From Pratylenchus scribneri (taxonomy: Eukaryota; Nematoda; Chromadorea; Rhabditida; Pratylenchidae), in assembly GCA_030063045.1 (NCBI GenBank), contig JAQSEB010000050.1, positions 1,426,001-1,490,000 of the forward strand: a DNA stretch of 64,000 nt, in the 5' to 3' direction. A program made the translations under genes and the position numbers. Of this stretch, positions 1-11,410 are shown one piece after another. The notes below the pieces were generated by a model. The model worked only from the letters and a program-made list of their open reading frames with translations, searched no databases and was not told where the DNA came from. Each line of letters opens with the position of its first letter. Position 1 is the stretch's first letter.

Positions 1-45
1 TCTCGGGTTCGAATCCGCTCCGAGGACGATAATTTTTTTCGGGCT
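1..45 (+). repeat. tRNA-T-arm-like dispersed repeat, truncated by window edge
   Basis: Starts with GGGTTCGAATCCGCTC, which contains the exact Pol III B-box/T-arm consensus GGTTCGAATCC. The same block with the same flanks recurs near 5110, 5260, 47060, 50425, 58695, 60425, 60565 and 61055, so it is one dispersed family. No A-box is visible because the window starts here. Confidence 0.55.
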
Positions 46-219
46 TGGTTATCAATTTTATTCATTCTAGAGTACATTCCGAAGCGAATTAATTCGTTCG
101 AACAAAAATGAGGTGGAAAACTCGCATTGTCACCCAATTGTCAAATAGGTACTAGTCTAGTTTATAGGATAGAAGGTGAGAAGGATGAGGATGATGAAGA
201 AGATGAGATGAAGCTGAAG

Positions 220-567
220 CTAGTATTGTGACCTATGACCTTCGATATATTTCCAAAAAATAATTTCAAACCTTATCTTCCGTTTGATGGCCATGGCGAT
301 TGTAGAAGTGTTCGGCGGTGTTTCCTTCCCTTTATTGTTATTCTCCACATTATTTTGGTCGTCGTCTTCATCATCATCGTCTTCATCCGCCCACATTCGT
401 GCAAAGCATTCCATTGTTGGATCCATTGTTGTAATTGTTGGCTCCTCTTTGACGATTTCATCCGTCGGTGGTTTTTTGCGTCTTTTCACGCCAGATTTTT
501 GTTGTTGGCCATCATTGCTGCTGGAATTTGGCTGTTGGGTGGCCAATTTTCGTTTCGCTGCTGGCAT
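220..567 (-). CDS. Short basic/acidic hypothetical protein (116 aa, possibly 5' part of a spliced gene)
   Basis: Not recognised. The reading frame starts at an ATG (567) and opens with MPAAKRKL, followed by a Gln/Ser-rich stretch, a basic KRRKKP cluster that could be a nuclear localisation signal, and a run of Asp/Glu around residues 75-85. The end is uncertain: an AAG|GTTTGA donor lies near residue 100, and the residues after it (hydrophobic, ending HRSQY) look less protein-like, so the gene may continue in an exon below position 220. The base composition (CAA/GAA-rich codons, no repeats) is like neighbouring genes. A nuclear or chromatin-associated role would be inference from composition only. 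Confidence 0.45.
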   Translation of the reverse strand: MPAAKRKLATQQPNSSSNDGQQQKSGVKRRKKPPTDEIVKEEPTITTMDPTMECFARMWADEDDDDEDDDQNNVENNNKGKETPPNTSTIAMAIKRKIRFEIIFWKYIEGHRSQY

Positions 568-721
568 TTTTTTGCAATTAAAAAACTTTAAATATTTATT
601 AATTATTAATGGATTAAAAATGAAATGAAAAATATAATTTGCAATAAAATTAAATTGCATTAAATTTAAATTAAATTGAACATCAAATAATTTCTTTAAT
701 CAAAATAAAAAAAATTGCATT

Positions 722-1769
722 TCACAAGAAAGTCCAATTGTCTTTTTCTTGGACCCAAGAGATCCCCGGTTTTATTGGTTTTTGCATTTTTTCAAATTGT
801 TGCTTCCTTCCATTCTCCGGTTGCTGCCTCCCAAGCAAGAAAAGGCGATACGGTTCCATTTCCGTTTCATTCCACGGTGTAAACCTTAAAGTTAAAACCT
901 TAAATTGGAATCCAACTAATTTAATAAAAACCGGATTGCATTTTGATCCTCCGAATTTGGCATCGCATAGACCTGTGTTCGGCTTCGTCTTAACCGAAAA
1001 TTACTTATTTAGTTAAATTTTAATTCAAAATTTAAACCTGACTGCATCATGGGCCAATTGGACAAATTTATGCCGGTTTTCCTTCAACAAAATTGCCGCT
1101 TCCGGGTTTGCGGCTTGTGCCGAATCACAATGGCAGCTGAAGAAAATTCCCTTAAAAACCAAATGAATTGAACATTTTATTTTTTGTATAAACCTGAGTT
1201 GCCGTGATGACCTGATAAATATGATTTCGGTCGCGTTGCCATCCACTGGGGAAGAACCGGGTCAAATCGACACAATTGTCTTTTGGATTGATCAGCGGAT
1301 GGAACAATGCTTCCTCGAATTGAACCGTCTTTTAAATGAAAAAGTTAATTGGATTTGTTTAAAGAATGAATAATGAATTAATTAAAATTACCGGGACCAA
1401 GTTTGTGTCTGGAAATTCTTCCGGAATTGTGATGGTGAAGCGAAAAATGCCGCCATAAAATATGCCAGTTCGTACGATGAGCAGCCCAAACCAAACTGTG
1501 TAAATTAAATAGTTAAATATGTATAATTTGAACAAAAAACCTAGAGGAGTTTCTGCTGCCGGTGTGATGTAGCATCCTTCGATTGGATTCTTTGCAACTG
1601 CTTCACTTAAAATTAGGTGGTTTATTTTAATAAAATTAAAATTCACTTACTATTCTCTGAATATGTAGTGAACTCGCTCATGAGTTGTTGTCAAAAAATT
1701 GGCTGAAGATGATGTACATGTACCACCATCTTCGTCATTTTTATTAGAATTTTTTATTGGTGAGGTCAT
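722..1769 (-). CDS. AKTIP: AKTIP/FTS-like inactive-type E2 (UBC-fold) protein, 6 exons, about 232 aa
   Basis: Exons 1651-1769, 1541-1605, 1392-1495, 1194-1328, 1038-1150 and 722-884; all phases close. The product resembles AKTIP/FTS, the E2-variant that works with Hook and FHIP proteins in cargo binding to dynein. Seen: a disordered first 25 residues, then WFGLLIVRTGIFYGG and FRFTITIPEEFPD (the E2 core strands), FHPLINPKDN, the RNHIYQV helix, NPEAAILL, and a C-terminal FTPWN followed by GISWV, all in the order found in AKTIP. Oddity: a Cys (about residue 115, in NCVDL) lies where active E2s carry the catalytic Cys and where vertebrate AKTIP lacks one. The last junction (1037/885) was chosen because it is the only acceptor that keeps the frame into FTPWN. 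Confidence 0.85.
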
Positions 1770-2314
1770 CTTCTAAATATAGACAAATTTAGTTTTGATT
1801 TTTTAAATATCTAATAATTAAATCAATCCAATCAACACTCAGCAGTGAGTGTACTTACGCTTATTTCCTAGTTAAGTAAAATAGTTAAAGGGCGAACACC
1901 CTGTTTGTGTTATGCTGGAGTGCCCATCTTCACTTCTTCGGGGCCCAGAGAATTTTATGATGAATGATAAAAATTAAAAAATGTTATAAATTTATTTGCC
2001 ACCACTGGGAATCGAACTTCATCCACCCGTTGCCCATTCAACTCATTAAAAACAAAACAACAATCAATTCTACTATACTACTAGTGCAAAAATCGATAAT
2101 CGATATGCGGAATATTCCAAATTATATGCGGAATAATCATCCCTTCCCTCTTCTAGGTCATAGCGTCATAGCAAAAAATTTACAAAATTTCAAGTACATT
2201 ATAAGGTCTTACTTATCGATTACTATCTATGAAAACCGTACCTCTCCTATCCAAAAAATCAATAACTTTTCATAACACGTACATGTCATGTTAGGGAAAA
2301 GAAAAGAGTAGAGT
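1770..2314. other. Intergenic; one tRNA-like fragment, no gene seen
   Basis: No convincing coding exon. At about 1985-2040 the minus strand reads GTTCGATTCCCAGTGG followed by TGGCAAATA, matching the 3' end of the tRNA-like element at 57875-57955; it is probably a truncated copy of that family. Confidence 0.4.
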
Positions 2315-3786
2315 ATTTAAACTAGAGGCCGGCGCGGATTCCGGATCCGTACGGATTATCCGGACCCGGAGTCCGAAATCCGTATATTTTTTGATTTTCC
2401 GGATTTTTTCCGGGCCGGATTTTTGTACGGATTATCCGGTCCGGTCCGGCCCGGAATTTTCCCAATCCGTACAATCCGGTCCGGATCTTACGGATTTTCC
2501 AAATTGTTTTAAAAAGGACCATTCATCCAATTTTTTGAATAATTTTTTTGAAGCGATGTAAAAATTCTATTAAATATTTTTTTTATATTTACTTTTTCTG
2601 ATTCTTTTTTAATAGGCATATCTTTTTTTGCTTTCTTTATCCAATGGGTACCAATTTTTTGCCGAATGATTTTTCACATTCTTTTAACGAATGTAAATAA
2701 AAATTAATTATTCAACATAAAATGGTTTCTAATAAAAAAAATATGGATAAATTAGGTTTTAATAAAGCCAAAATGGACCAAAAGGGTGTGCGCGGGATAT
2801 ATCTGGATAAAGGAAGATTAAGGTGGATATAGAGGGATTAAGAGAGAATAATGTCTGAAATGGATGGGTGATTATTCGCTTGGATTAGGGAGGGTAGGGA
2901 AGTTAGCCGATGGCCCTGAGAGTGCGCGGGATATATCCGGATATCGAGAGATTAAAGTGGATATTGGGGATTAAGCCTCCGAAATTGATAGGATTAAGTT
3001 AGGAAATATTTTTCGATATCAACAAATATAAGGCTTATTTTTGGATTTGTGCCGCTTCAAGATTTTAAAGCGGTATGCGCGTGTCCCGGTTTGGAGCTGT
3101 TTTAATTCCGGCTTCGCGCGAATCCAATACTCCGAACACCTTACCCTAATCCCTAGCTTTATAAATGTATTATAGGCCTTAAACCTACCAGTTTGAGTAC
3201 TAGTCTAGTCAGGGCCACCGGCTAACTTCCCTACCCTCCCTAATCCAAGCGAATAATCACCCATCAATTTCAGTCAGTATTCCCATTTAATCCCTCTATA
3301 TCCACCTTAATCCTCCTTTATCCAGATATATCCCGAGCACCTCCTTTTGATCCATTTTGGCCTTAATTAAATCTAATTTATCGTGTACAATTATTCAGCA
3401 TTGCACAAGATGTTTATGATTATCGCCGATCAAGTTTGAGTCCAGAAACTGTAGAAATGTTGATTTTCCTTAATAAAAGTATTCCTGAAGTCGGCTCATA
3501 TTAATTTGCATGAATTTGATTTCATTCATTGTTTTAATTTTACGATAAATTTTATTTATTTTTATTTTATATGCGCAAAAAAAATTATTTTTTACTTTAA
3601 ATCTGCGAAAAAAATTTTTTTTGAAAATCCGTAATCCGTATCCGGATCCGTATTTTTTTTGGTACGGATTATTTCCGGACCGGATTTTGTACGGATTATC
3701 CGGTCCGGTCCGGCCCGGGATTTTTTCGGTTCGAAAATCCGGTCCGCGGGTCCGGATTTTCCTCCGCGCCGGTCTCTAATTTAAAC
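2315..3786. mobile_element. Non-autonomous hAT-like palindromic (foldback) DNA transposon with 8-bp target duplication
   Basis: The element runs 2323-3778. Left end TAGAGGCCGGCGCGGA and the reverse complement of the right end TAGAGACCGGCGCGGA match at 15 of 16 bases. It is flanked on both sides by the identical octamer ATTTAAAC (2315-2322 and 3779-3786). An 8-bp target duplication with a TAGAG/CAGAG-type end is characteristic of the hAT superfamily. The inverted repeats are long: CCGG-rich subterminal blocks at 2330-2500 pair with 3630-3775, and a block at about 2740-2920 pairs with 3205-3370. No transposase reading frame is present, so it is non-autonomous. The perfect duplication suggests recent insertion, about 110 bp upstream of the phosphatase start codon. 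Confidence 0.85.
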
Positions 3787-3893
3787 CTCAAGCATTTCTC
3801 TTTTCAACTTCATTCCCAATTCCCATTCCCAGTTCAAAATAAACAATCAAACATAATTAAATTATTCTCCATTCATTAAACGCCAACAACAAA

Positions 3894-6034
3894 ATGCCAT
3901 CAAATTCTCTGAACACAGTGAGCTTCCACAACGACAGCAGCATTCTTGTCTACAACAGTGTTCAACAACATCAACCATCAATTCAAAGGCCGGCATTTGA
4001 TTTGGACGAATTCCTCAAGAAGCATCTTTATTTCACCAAATCCAAAGTGAGTTTCTCTACTAATCCTTTTAATTTGTATTAAATAATCTCCCGAAATTTC
4101 AGATCATATATCAAAAGGACGATCTGGTGGCACTATGTTTGCAGGCTCGATTGGCACTCCAACAGGATAACAGCAGCATGTCGGCTTTGATCAACATTCC
4201 GTATTTGCCAATCAATATTGTGAGTTACTTTTCAATTTTATTTGAATGAATAATTTCGTCTAATTTTAAGGTGGGCGACATTCATGGCCAATGGCGGGAC
4301 TTATTGCGCATCTTCTCAACATTGGGCGTTCCGGGCAAAGCACGCTACCTGTTTCTTGGAGGTATTATTAACTTTCTCTTTATAATTTGAATGATGATAA
4401 TGTTTTTCAGATTACGTGGATCGTGGCAAACGTTCATTGGAGTGCATCAGCCTTTTGCTTGCATTGAAAATCAAATACCCAAAAATGGTGAGTGACGATT
4501 TTTCTCGGTTCAATTTTGAATGATTTTCTATTTCTCATTTTCAGGTCTATTTGCTGAGAGGAAACCACGAATGCGGTATGTATCAAAAGGTTTTAGGTCT
4601 AAATTCATTTCAACTTATTTTGCAGACTACATCAATTGGAATTATGGCTTTCAGAAAGACTGTGCAGAGCGCTTCTCCTATGGCGATGCAATGGCGGTGT
4701 TCAAGGCGTTCAATGAGCTGTTCAACTATTTGCCGCTGGCCGCAATTGTGGTTGACCGAATTTTGTGCATGCATGGTTGGTTTTTTTCCGTCAAAAATGA
4801 ATGAATTTTCTTCAAATTTAAGGTGGCATTTCCCCAAAATTGACTTCATTGGATGCGTTGCGAAAGGTGGGCCACCCACATTTTCCATTAATAAACATTA
4901 ATTTATTCTATTTTCAACAGATTCATTTGCCGATCAAGGTTGCGCACGACGACCAATTGCCGCTGGATTTGCTTTGGTCCGACCCAATGCCAAAAGGTAG
5001 GCGCAGGGATTTAAAAATGTTAAATTTTGGATATAGATATTTGGGTAATATTCTAGTTCAGTTTTTAGAATGCAAGAAGTGCACAATCAAGCACGAAAAA
5101 ATTACCGTCCTCTAAGCGGATTCGAACCTGAGACCTAAATTTAGCAAAAGTTGAGCCCTTTCAAGTCGAAAATTTTCAAAAATTTTTGGGTCAAAAAATA
5201 TTTGAAAATAAGTAAAAATACATAGTGCCTACCAAACCCGAATTCTCTTCTGAGTGGATTCGAACCTGAGACCTAAATTTATGCTAAAATCTTCTGAAAA
5301 TTAGACAACCAAAACATAGGGGATAAAAATAAACATCTAATCTTTATTAATTAATCACAAATCCCCATAAATTTTCAGATAAAGCCGAGAAGGAAAGAGG
5401 ATTCATCGAGAACGACTTGCGCGAGTGCAGCTACTACTTCGGGGCGGACACTGTGATCAATCTATGCACCAAACTTGGCTTGGACCTGATCGTGCGCGGC
5501 CACCAATCGATGAAAAATGGATTTGGCTTCTTCGCTCAACGTCGTTTGCTCACAATTTTTTCCGCTCCAGGCTACACAATGACCGAAAAGGTTGGTTTTT
5601 TCTTTCATAAACTTTTCAAAAAATCCATTTTTTACAGCCCATCTTTGGTACCGATGAAAAAATCTACACGGTTGGTTTTGGTTTTTTCCTTTCTTTCACA
5701 ATCAATTTTTTTCAGCCCAGCTTTGGTGCCGTTGCAAAAATCACTCGCAATTTCGAATTGTCCATTGTCATTTTCCGACCGGTCAGTTTTTGGGTTTAAA
5801 TTGATTTCAAATATTTATCTTCCCTTTCAATTTTCAGCGAACTCTGGCCGATACGCGCACATTTGAAGAGATCTACGAGGAGAACAATTCAGGCCAAGGA
5901 CCGGGCACCGAATCGGAGATCACCATAATTGAGAAGGTTTGTGAATTTTTTGCATTTTTATTTTTCATAATTTTCCCTTCAATTTTCAGATGCCGAAGGA
6001 TCTACCCTCCGATTCACTGATGGGAAGAGTTTGA
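3894..6034 (+). CDS. Divergent PP1-type Ser/Thr protein phosphatase, 13 exons, 397 aa
   Basis: Exons 3894-4046, 4103-4219, 4271-4361, 4411-4487, 4545-4575, 4626-4775, 4823-4866, 4921-4996, 5379-5590, 5638-5670, 5716-5781, 5838-5936, 5990-6034; phases close. It should be a metal-dependent phosphoprotein phosphatase of the PPP family, closest to PP1. Seen: GDIHGQ (residues 92-97), GDYVDRG (120-126), RGNHEC (151-156), MHGGISP (from 205), NDLREC with the phosphate-binding Arg (about 261), RGHQ with the metal-ligand His (about 288) and SAPGY. All metal ligands are kept. Differences from canonical PP1: an extended N-terminus of about 30 residues, SAPGYT instead of SAPNYC, an extra 11-residue exon (5638-5670) and an acidic tail. 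This kind of divergence is common in nematode-expanded PP1 paralogs. Intron 8 carries two tRNA-like repeats. Confidence 0.9.
5085..5280 (-). repeat. Two tRNA-T-arm-like repeats in phosphatase intron 8
   Basis: The + strand reads GCGGATTCGAACCTGAGACC (about 5117) and a second similar copy near 5258; the minus strand therefore carries a near-consensus B-box. The flanks (an AAAATT(T/A)TCAAAAATTTTTGGGTC-like stretch after the block) are shared with the copies in the CTR9 introns. Confidence 0.55.
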
Positions 6035-7196
6035 ATATGTGCGGATGCGGAGATGACAAACAAAATGGGCGCGCGATGATTGAATAGGAAATGAATGATG
6101 TCGGATATAATATTATTACCTATATTTGTTTTTTTTTCCTTGTAATTTTTCCTCATTTTTTGTTGTAATTTTCCCATCTTTTTTGTCTCATAATTTTTCT
6201 TGATGATAAATTTATTTTGCCAAATTTCATTTCTATTTTTAATTTTTATTAGATACAAATTAGGAATTAAATTAAGGCTAAATTCGACACAATAGTTTTG
6301 TTATTCGAATATGATTGAGAAAGACTAAATACTATATGGCCACAATTCACCATAATGCTTGATCCCTTGGATATATTTCCAGGGGTACCAACTCCAAAAT
6401 GCAAAACCCCAGCATTCGGGTCCGAAAAACCCGGCAAAATTTTCAAAACCCTGACAAAAACTCGGCATCTCATCTCATTAATAAGTCATAACGTATTATT
6501 ATGTGTCAATGCCTAAGGGCTTCTCCTATTCATCCTACTGTACGCCCACTTTTTGCCTAATTGTCCCGTCACCCTATTAATCAAATATTGCCCCAATTAC
6601 GACGTTCTATTATTACAATTTTCCTGTACAACAGATAAATATAATTACTAAAGTCCAGTCCAATTAAAATTAAATTAAACCCAATCCCCCTTCTTGGGCC
6701 ACTGGGGGACTTATTAGGCTCCCGGCGAAAGGCCGGGATTAGAGTTTAGGCTCACTCTCGGCCCGAACCAAATTGGTCCCGGTAATAGGACTATAAATAT
6801 GCAATATAATAATATATATCTTTCAAAATTTTTATACTTTATTTGTATCTTACTTAGCTTTTTGAGCATTTGAGTTGTGAAATTAAGATATCATAAACTT
6901 TAAAAATTGCTCCACAATGACGAATTTTAGCACAAAAAATGAAAAACCCGGCAAAAAAAACCCGGTATTGTCAAAATTAAAACCCCGGCAAAGCCCGGCC
7001 GGCACCGCACATAAAAAACTCGACAAATGCCGGGTTTCCCGTTAAAATGGCACCACTGTATCATTTAAGCCATAATCCAAAAATTGTACAAATAAATTTT
7101 ATTATTTTAATTTCTTTTAAATACAAAAAATGAAATGAGCAATGAATATAAAATCAAAGTAATTAAATCCACAATTTAAATATTTATTAATTAGGC
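6035..7196. repeat. Intergenic with a possible decayed TIR element (6380-7058) carrying a dispersed repeat (about 6505-6790)
   Basis: At 6380 the sequence begins CAGGGGTACCA and at 7058 it ends with the complement of CAGTGGTGCCA, a 9/11 match in inverted orientation of hAT-like type, with CCCGGCA-rich subterminal blocks on both sides. The flanking octamers (TATATTTC, TATCATTT) do not match, so insertion by a transposase is not proven. Inside lies one copy of a roughly 270-bp dispersed repeat (see 7650 and 49430), recognised by CCACTTTTTGCCTAAT and ATCAAATATTGCCCCAAT. No gene. Confidence 0.4.
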
Positions 7197-10100
7197 TTAT
7201 TGTTGCCTATAGCAAAGGCAAACTGTTCCATCCTTTTCCACTTCACAAAATAGCTCTTTAAATAAAAGTTCCATCATTAATGTATAGGAAATATATGCTT
7301 CTTACCGCTATTCACAATATAGCTGAATGCCTTTTTGGCACATACAACGTCGATTCGTCCGCCAATTTGGCCCGAAACTTGTGCCTGAATCTGGCGTTTT
7401 GCGATTGTCGGCTTCAAGTTGATGTGCTATAAAAATCGTGGGGGATTTACAAAATTACCATGCCCTTCCCCCCTCAATAATCCACTTATACTGTTGTAGT
7501 GGATTCTGTTTTTTGGCTGAGATTCTGAATTCGGCTTCGGATTTTTCTATAGCTTTATCTGTAGCTTAATCGCTTTGTTAGGGTTGGCTCGGTTTTTAAG
7601 ATTTCAATTTCAAAAGAATTATATCTATCTGAATCTAATTATGGCTGTCCAATGCCAAAAGGCCCTTATATTTGTCCTACTGTACCGCCACTTTTTGCCT
7701 AATCGACCCGTTAGCCGTCACTCTTCCTATCAATCAAATATTGCCCCAATAAACTAGCCCTTTTCCTCTTCTAATGCTTTTTTCCTACATAGTATTATCA
7801 GAATTTTCGGCACAATTAATAAAGAATAATTTAAAGTCGAGTTTCACTTATTCCCTACCCTGTTCATTGGGCCACTGGGGGGCTTAGACTTTCGGCGAAT
7901 GCCCAGAGGGGTGTCTAGACCTAGCTCTCGCCCCAAAGAAATACATAATAATGGCCAACTGAAGTTTTGGGCTTTAAACCGGTTTAATATTTTAAAATTG
8001 AACAAATCTGGCCAGAATTTTCATTTCCCTTGCTTGATTGAAGCCATAAATTAATTCTCTAGGATGCCGATAAGAATAGAATATGGCCATTGGTCACAAA
8101 TATGTCTGCCACCGTACTAAAAATATTTTTGACCAATGAAAATAGAATCGACTACAACACCCTCCCCCTCTTTTCCATGCCACACATACTTCCAACATAA
8201 TTTGCCGCATTAATTCACTGTTGCAATTTCTGCTGGTGGCCCCATTTTTTGTTGATGTTTGCCCCGCACCACTGTTATTGCCAGCTGATTTTTCTGGCAC
8301 AATTTTGGCAGCTGTGCCCACTTTCCCTTTTCCTTTGGTCAACGGCACCTTTTCCTGCTTTCCTTTGCCCTTTTCTTCAATGGATTGCTGTCCATTTGAT
8401 GGAGGAAATGTGCCGATGGGAATGGCAGTTATTGTTGATGTGTTCAATGGGGCAGAATCCGATGATGATGGCAAAATTGGTGAAGAAGTTTGAAGGGTCG
8501 ATGCCAATGTTCTTGAATAGATTTTAGGACAAATATAAAGAAATTTGACTAAATTATTCCTTGAGAATTTGCTAATTTGTGTTTTTAGCCAAGGGAACGC
8601 CCCTGACCACAAGTAATGCTTATCCTTTTTAGCCACTAATGAGATTAGGAAAATCCTTGTAATTCCCCTTTGATTGGCCTTTTCCATTCTAATTTATCAA
8701 ACATCATTTTCACCTTTCGCCAATTCTATCGGAATTTTCCGGCGGCAATGTGTTCGAGGATTGTTTTTGTGCAAATGTTACGGCCTTCTCTGTTGCAGCC
8801 GTTGATGCCAAATCATCGTCATAGACCATGGCCATTCCATCCTCATCCCCTCCTTCCATCTGTGGATTCTCTTGGCCAATTCCTCCATCCCCAAAAGCAG
8901 CTTGACTACCGGCGGATCCACCCGCATCGCCACCATCATCAATCTAACCAAAATTAAACATTTTATTGTACAACAACTAAACAGCCTTCCCTATGCTATT
9001 AATATTAATGTCTTTTTTAAAATTTGATTCTCCTCCATTTTGGGGAAAATTTTCTTGCAAAAAATTGTCTCATTTATTAAAATGGATAAAGATATATGGG
9101 TCAAAAGGAAACCCAGATTTAGGCTAAGAGAAATCAGGATTTATTCAGAACCTTTTTACCAATTCAATTTATAATCCAAAATGTATTTCGGTTAAAATGA
9201 ATTGTGGTCAAATCTATTTGTAGTTTAGTCCCTGTTTTAAGAATAATTCCGCCTATTTGCCCCAAAATAATTCCGCCTATTTGCCCGAAAATAATTCCGC
9301 CTATTTTGCCCCAAAATAATTCCGCCTGTTTTGCCCCAAAATAATTCCGCCTGTTTTGCCCCAAAATAATTCCGCCTATTTGCCCGAAAATAATTCCGCC
9401 TGTTTTGCCCCAAAATAATTCCGCCTGTTTTGCCCCAAAATAATTCCGCCTATTTGCCCGAAAATAATTCCGCCTGTTTTGCCCCAAAATAATTCCGCCT
9501 ATTTGCCCCAAAATAATTCCGCCTATTTGCCCCAAAATAATTCCGCCTATTTGCCCCAAAATAATTCCGCCTATTTGCCCCAAAATAATTCCGCCTATTT
9601 GCCCCAAAATAATTCCGCCTATTTTGCCCCAAAATAATTCCGCCTGTTTGACTAATTTTTTTAAATTCCGCTAGTTCATTTATGAACTTATTAGCCTAGG
9701 TCACGCTCTAATAAATTTGAAGTCCAAATTTACATAATTTAGTTAATCCATTTATTATTTATCCATCCTCCTTCTTTCCATCCAATTACCCTTTCCGGTT
9801 CGCCTTCCTCCTCCACCAACGATACCATCGCATTTTCGTCGTCCTCTCCTCCGGCCTGCCTTTTCCAAATACAATGTGCCGTTGGTGCACTCGGGCACTG
9901 GGCCTAAAATTAAGGGAAGAATTCACAAACAATAATATTTTCCTACTGGTGGGCATGAACAACCGCCGGCCATTGATGGCGGGAACAAAAAGCCCTAAAA
10001 TTATAATACAGTTTGGATGGCCGTAAAATGGGGAAAAGCTTTGAATATTTTAGAATTTTATGAATGGTCTCTTAAAGGAAAGAGACATTCAGAATCTTAA

Positions 10101-10371
10101 AGCATAAGATTTGATTTCTAACCCTCAGGGCATTTCAAATCTAGATTCTAATAATTAACAGGAATTGGATTTTTAACCCTCTTCTAAATCTAAATTAGCT
10201 CTTTCTTTTCATAATGACACTCATATTATAGCTTAAATTACAATATTTCGTGTGCCCTTAAATCATCTACTCCTGAGGCATTTCCTCACAGGCCCAAAAA
10301 CAAACCTGGATACAGAAAATGAGGGAATTGGCGAGTAAAAAGGAGAAAACAACAAAAGCCGACTGCGACAT
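7197..10371 (-). CDS. Ground-like (GRL) domain secreted protein, 7 exons, 319 aa
   Basis: Exons 10306-10371, 9947-9994, 9790-9903, 8714-8943, 8190-8511, 7306-7426, 7197-7255; all phases close. Nematode ground-like proteins are secreted, hedgehog-related factors. Seen: an N-terminal hydrophobic signal (residues 1-22, FVVFSFLLANSLIF), a short Cys/Pro segment (GGCSCPP, QCPSAP), a long acidic then Lys/Ser/Thr-rich low-complexity middle, and the C-terminal domain from about residue 247: CNSELMRQIMLE, an AKRQIQAQ helix, GGRIDVVC, FSYIVNS and a final LFCEV...VCLCYR with the expected cysteines. The first exon was chosen because it supplies the only signal peptide and joins in phase. Intron 3 holds a minisatellite (9241-9652) and intron 5 holds a dispersed repeat (7650-7945). 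Confidence 0.85.
7650..7945. repeat. Copy 2 of a roughly 270-bp dispersed repeat, in ground-like gene intron
   Basis: Shares with 6505-6790 and 49430-49695 the blocks GCCACTTTTTGCCTAAT, ATCAAATATTGCCCCAAT and a right part GGGCCACTGGGGG(G)CTTA...GGCGAA. The order of blocks and spacing is the same in the three copies. Confidence 0.6.
9241..9652. repeat. Minisatellite type 1 (unit 24-25 bp), inside ground-like gene intron 3
   Basis: Tandem units of AATTCCGCCTATTTGCCCC plus AAAAT, with variants containing GTTTTGCCCC or TTTGCCCG. About 17 units. The open frames across it come from the repeat, not from a gene. Confidence 0.9.
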
Positions 10372-11410
10372 TTATTTTGATAATATTATGAAGAGAGAGG
10401 ATTGGTGAATGGATGGATTTGGATGGATTGGCACAATGCTTGTATGGGTGGTTGGATGATGAACCATCTTATCCAAGCGAGAAAGATGCTCCTTTTTTAG
10501 ATCTGGTTTAGAGTATTGAACCGGTTCGATGATCACTCCCCCCAATATTTTTTGATGCGTTCCAAATGCACTTTCCCCACATTCATACAAATTTAATTTA
10601 TTAGTCGGGATTTTGGGCTCGGTCGTTGATCACCCCATTCAGTTCATCCAATCATGCCATTATTATGCCTTGCTTCCATTTATTTTATTTGGGTATCATC
10701 CTTCGCTCCAATTCACCCCCCCCCCTTCTTATTGGAAGGAATAAACGGGTTTATATGTTCATCAGCCTTTTGATTAGCCTTTGTGCCACTTTTCTTGATT
10801 ATTGAAGAAGGCATTGTTAATGGATTAAATAAATCAGCAGAAAATGATTGGAGCCCAAATAGATAATAGTGGAGAAGGGAAGTTTCATTATCTTGCCATT
10901 CTTTTGGCCCATAGCTCAGCGAGGCGATAACCAATCTGGGAAGGCGATAGCCCATTGGAATGCTAAAAGTGTCCTCTAAAAAGTTGCTTTTTAAAATTTT
11001 ATGAATTTTAATAATAAAAAAAGTTACATGCCTTGAATACAATAAACCTGAATTTCTTAAGGAAAAGTCGCTTATTTTTTAAAATTAACATTTCAAAAAA
11101 TTATTGTGGCCACTTTTTATTTTTAGAGGACATTTAGGGCTTTCAAAAGGCATATCGTCTTCCTAAATTGGTCACTTCCTTGTTGAGATATAGCCAAAAG
11201 AAAGACAAAGTTAATGAAAGGATGGTACTGAAAACCTTATTTCCTAAATATTACATTAAATATATGGAAATTCATTTATTTAAATGCCAATTAAAATGAA
11301 AAAATTCGACAATTCTACCACACAAAAATAAAGCATAGCAAAATATTTGGGCAAATTTTCCATTGGAAAATAGATTCTCAATATTCATCAAATATTTTTT
11401 TGATTGTTAA
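10372..11410. repeat. Intergenic with foldback family A copy (about 10895-11215)
   Basis: The left arm contains GCGATAGCCCATTGGAATGC and TGTCCTCTAAAAAGT; the right arm contains GGCCACTTTTT, AGAGGACATTTAGGGCTTTC and the reverse of the left end (TTGTTGAGATATAGCCAAAAG). Arms are inverted repeats of about 90-100 bp around an AT-rich centre. No gene was found in the rest of this interval. Confidence 0.65.

Noticed and set aside
9164..9632. Repetitive GQIGGIIL-type protein
   Set aside because: Translation of the type 1 minisatellite; same pattern at 20911, 31345 and 51505.
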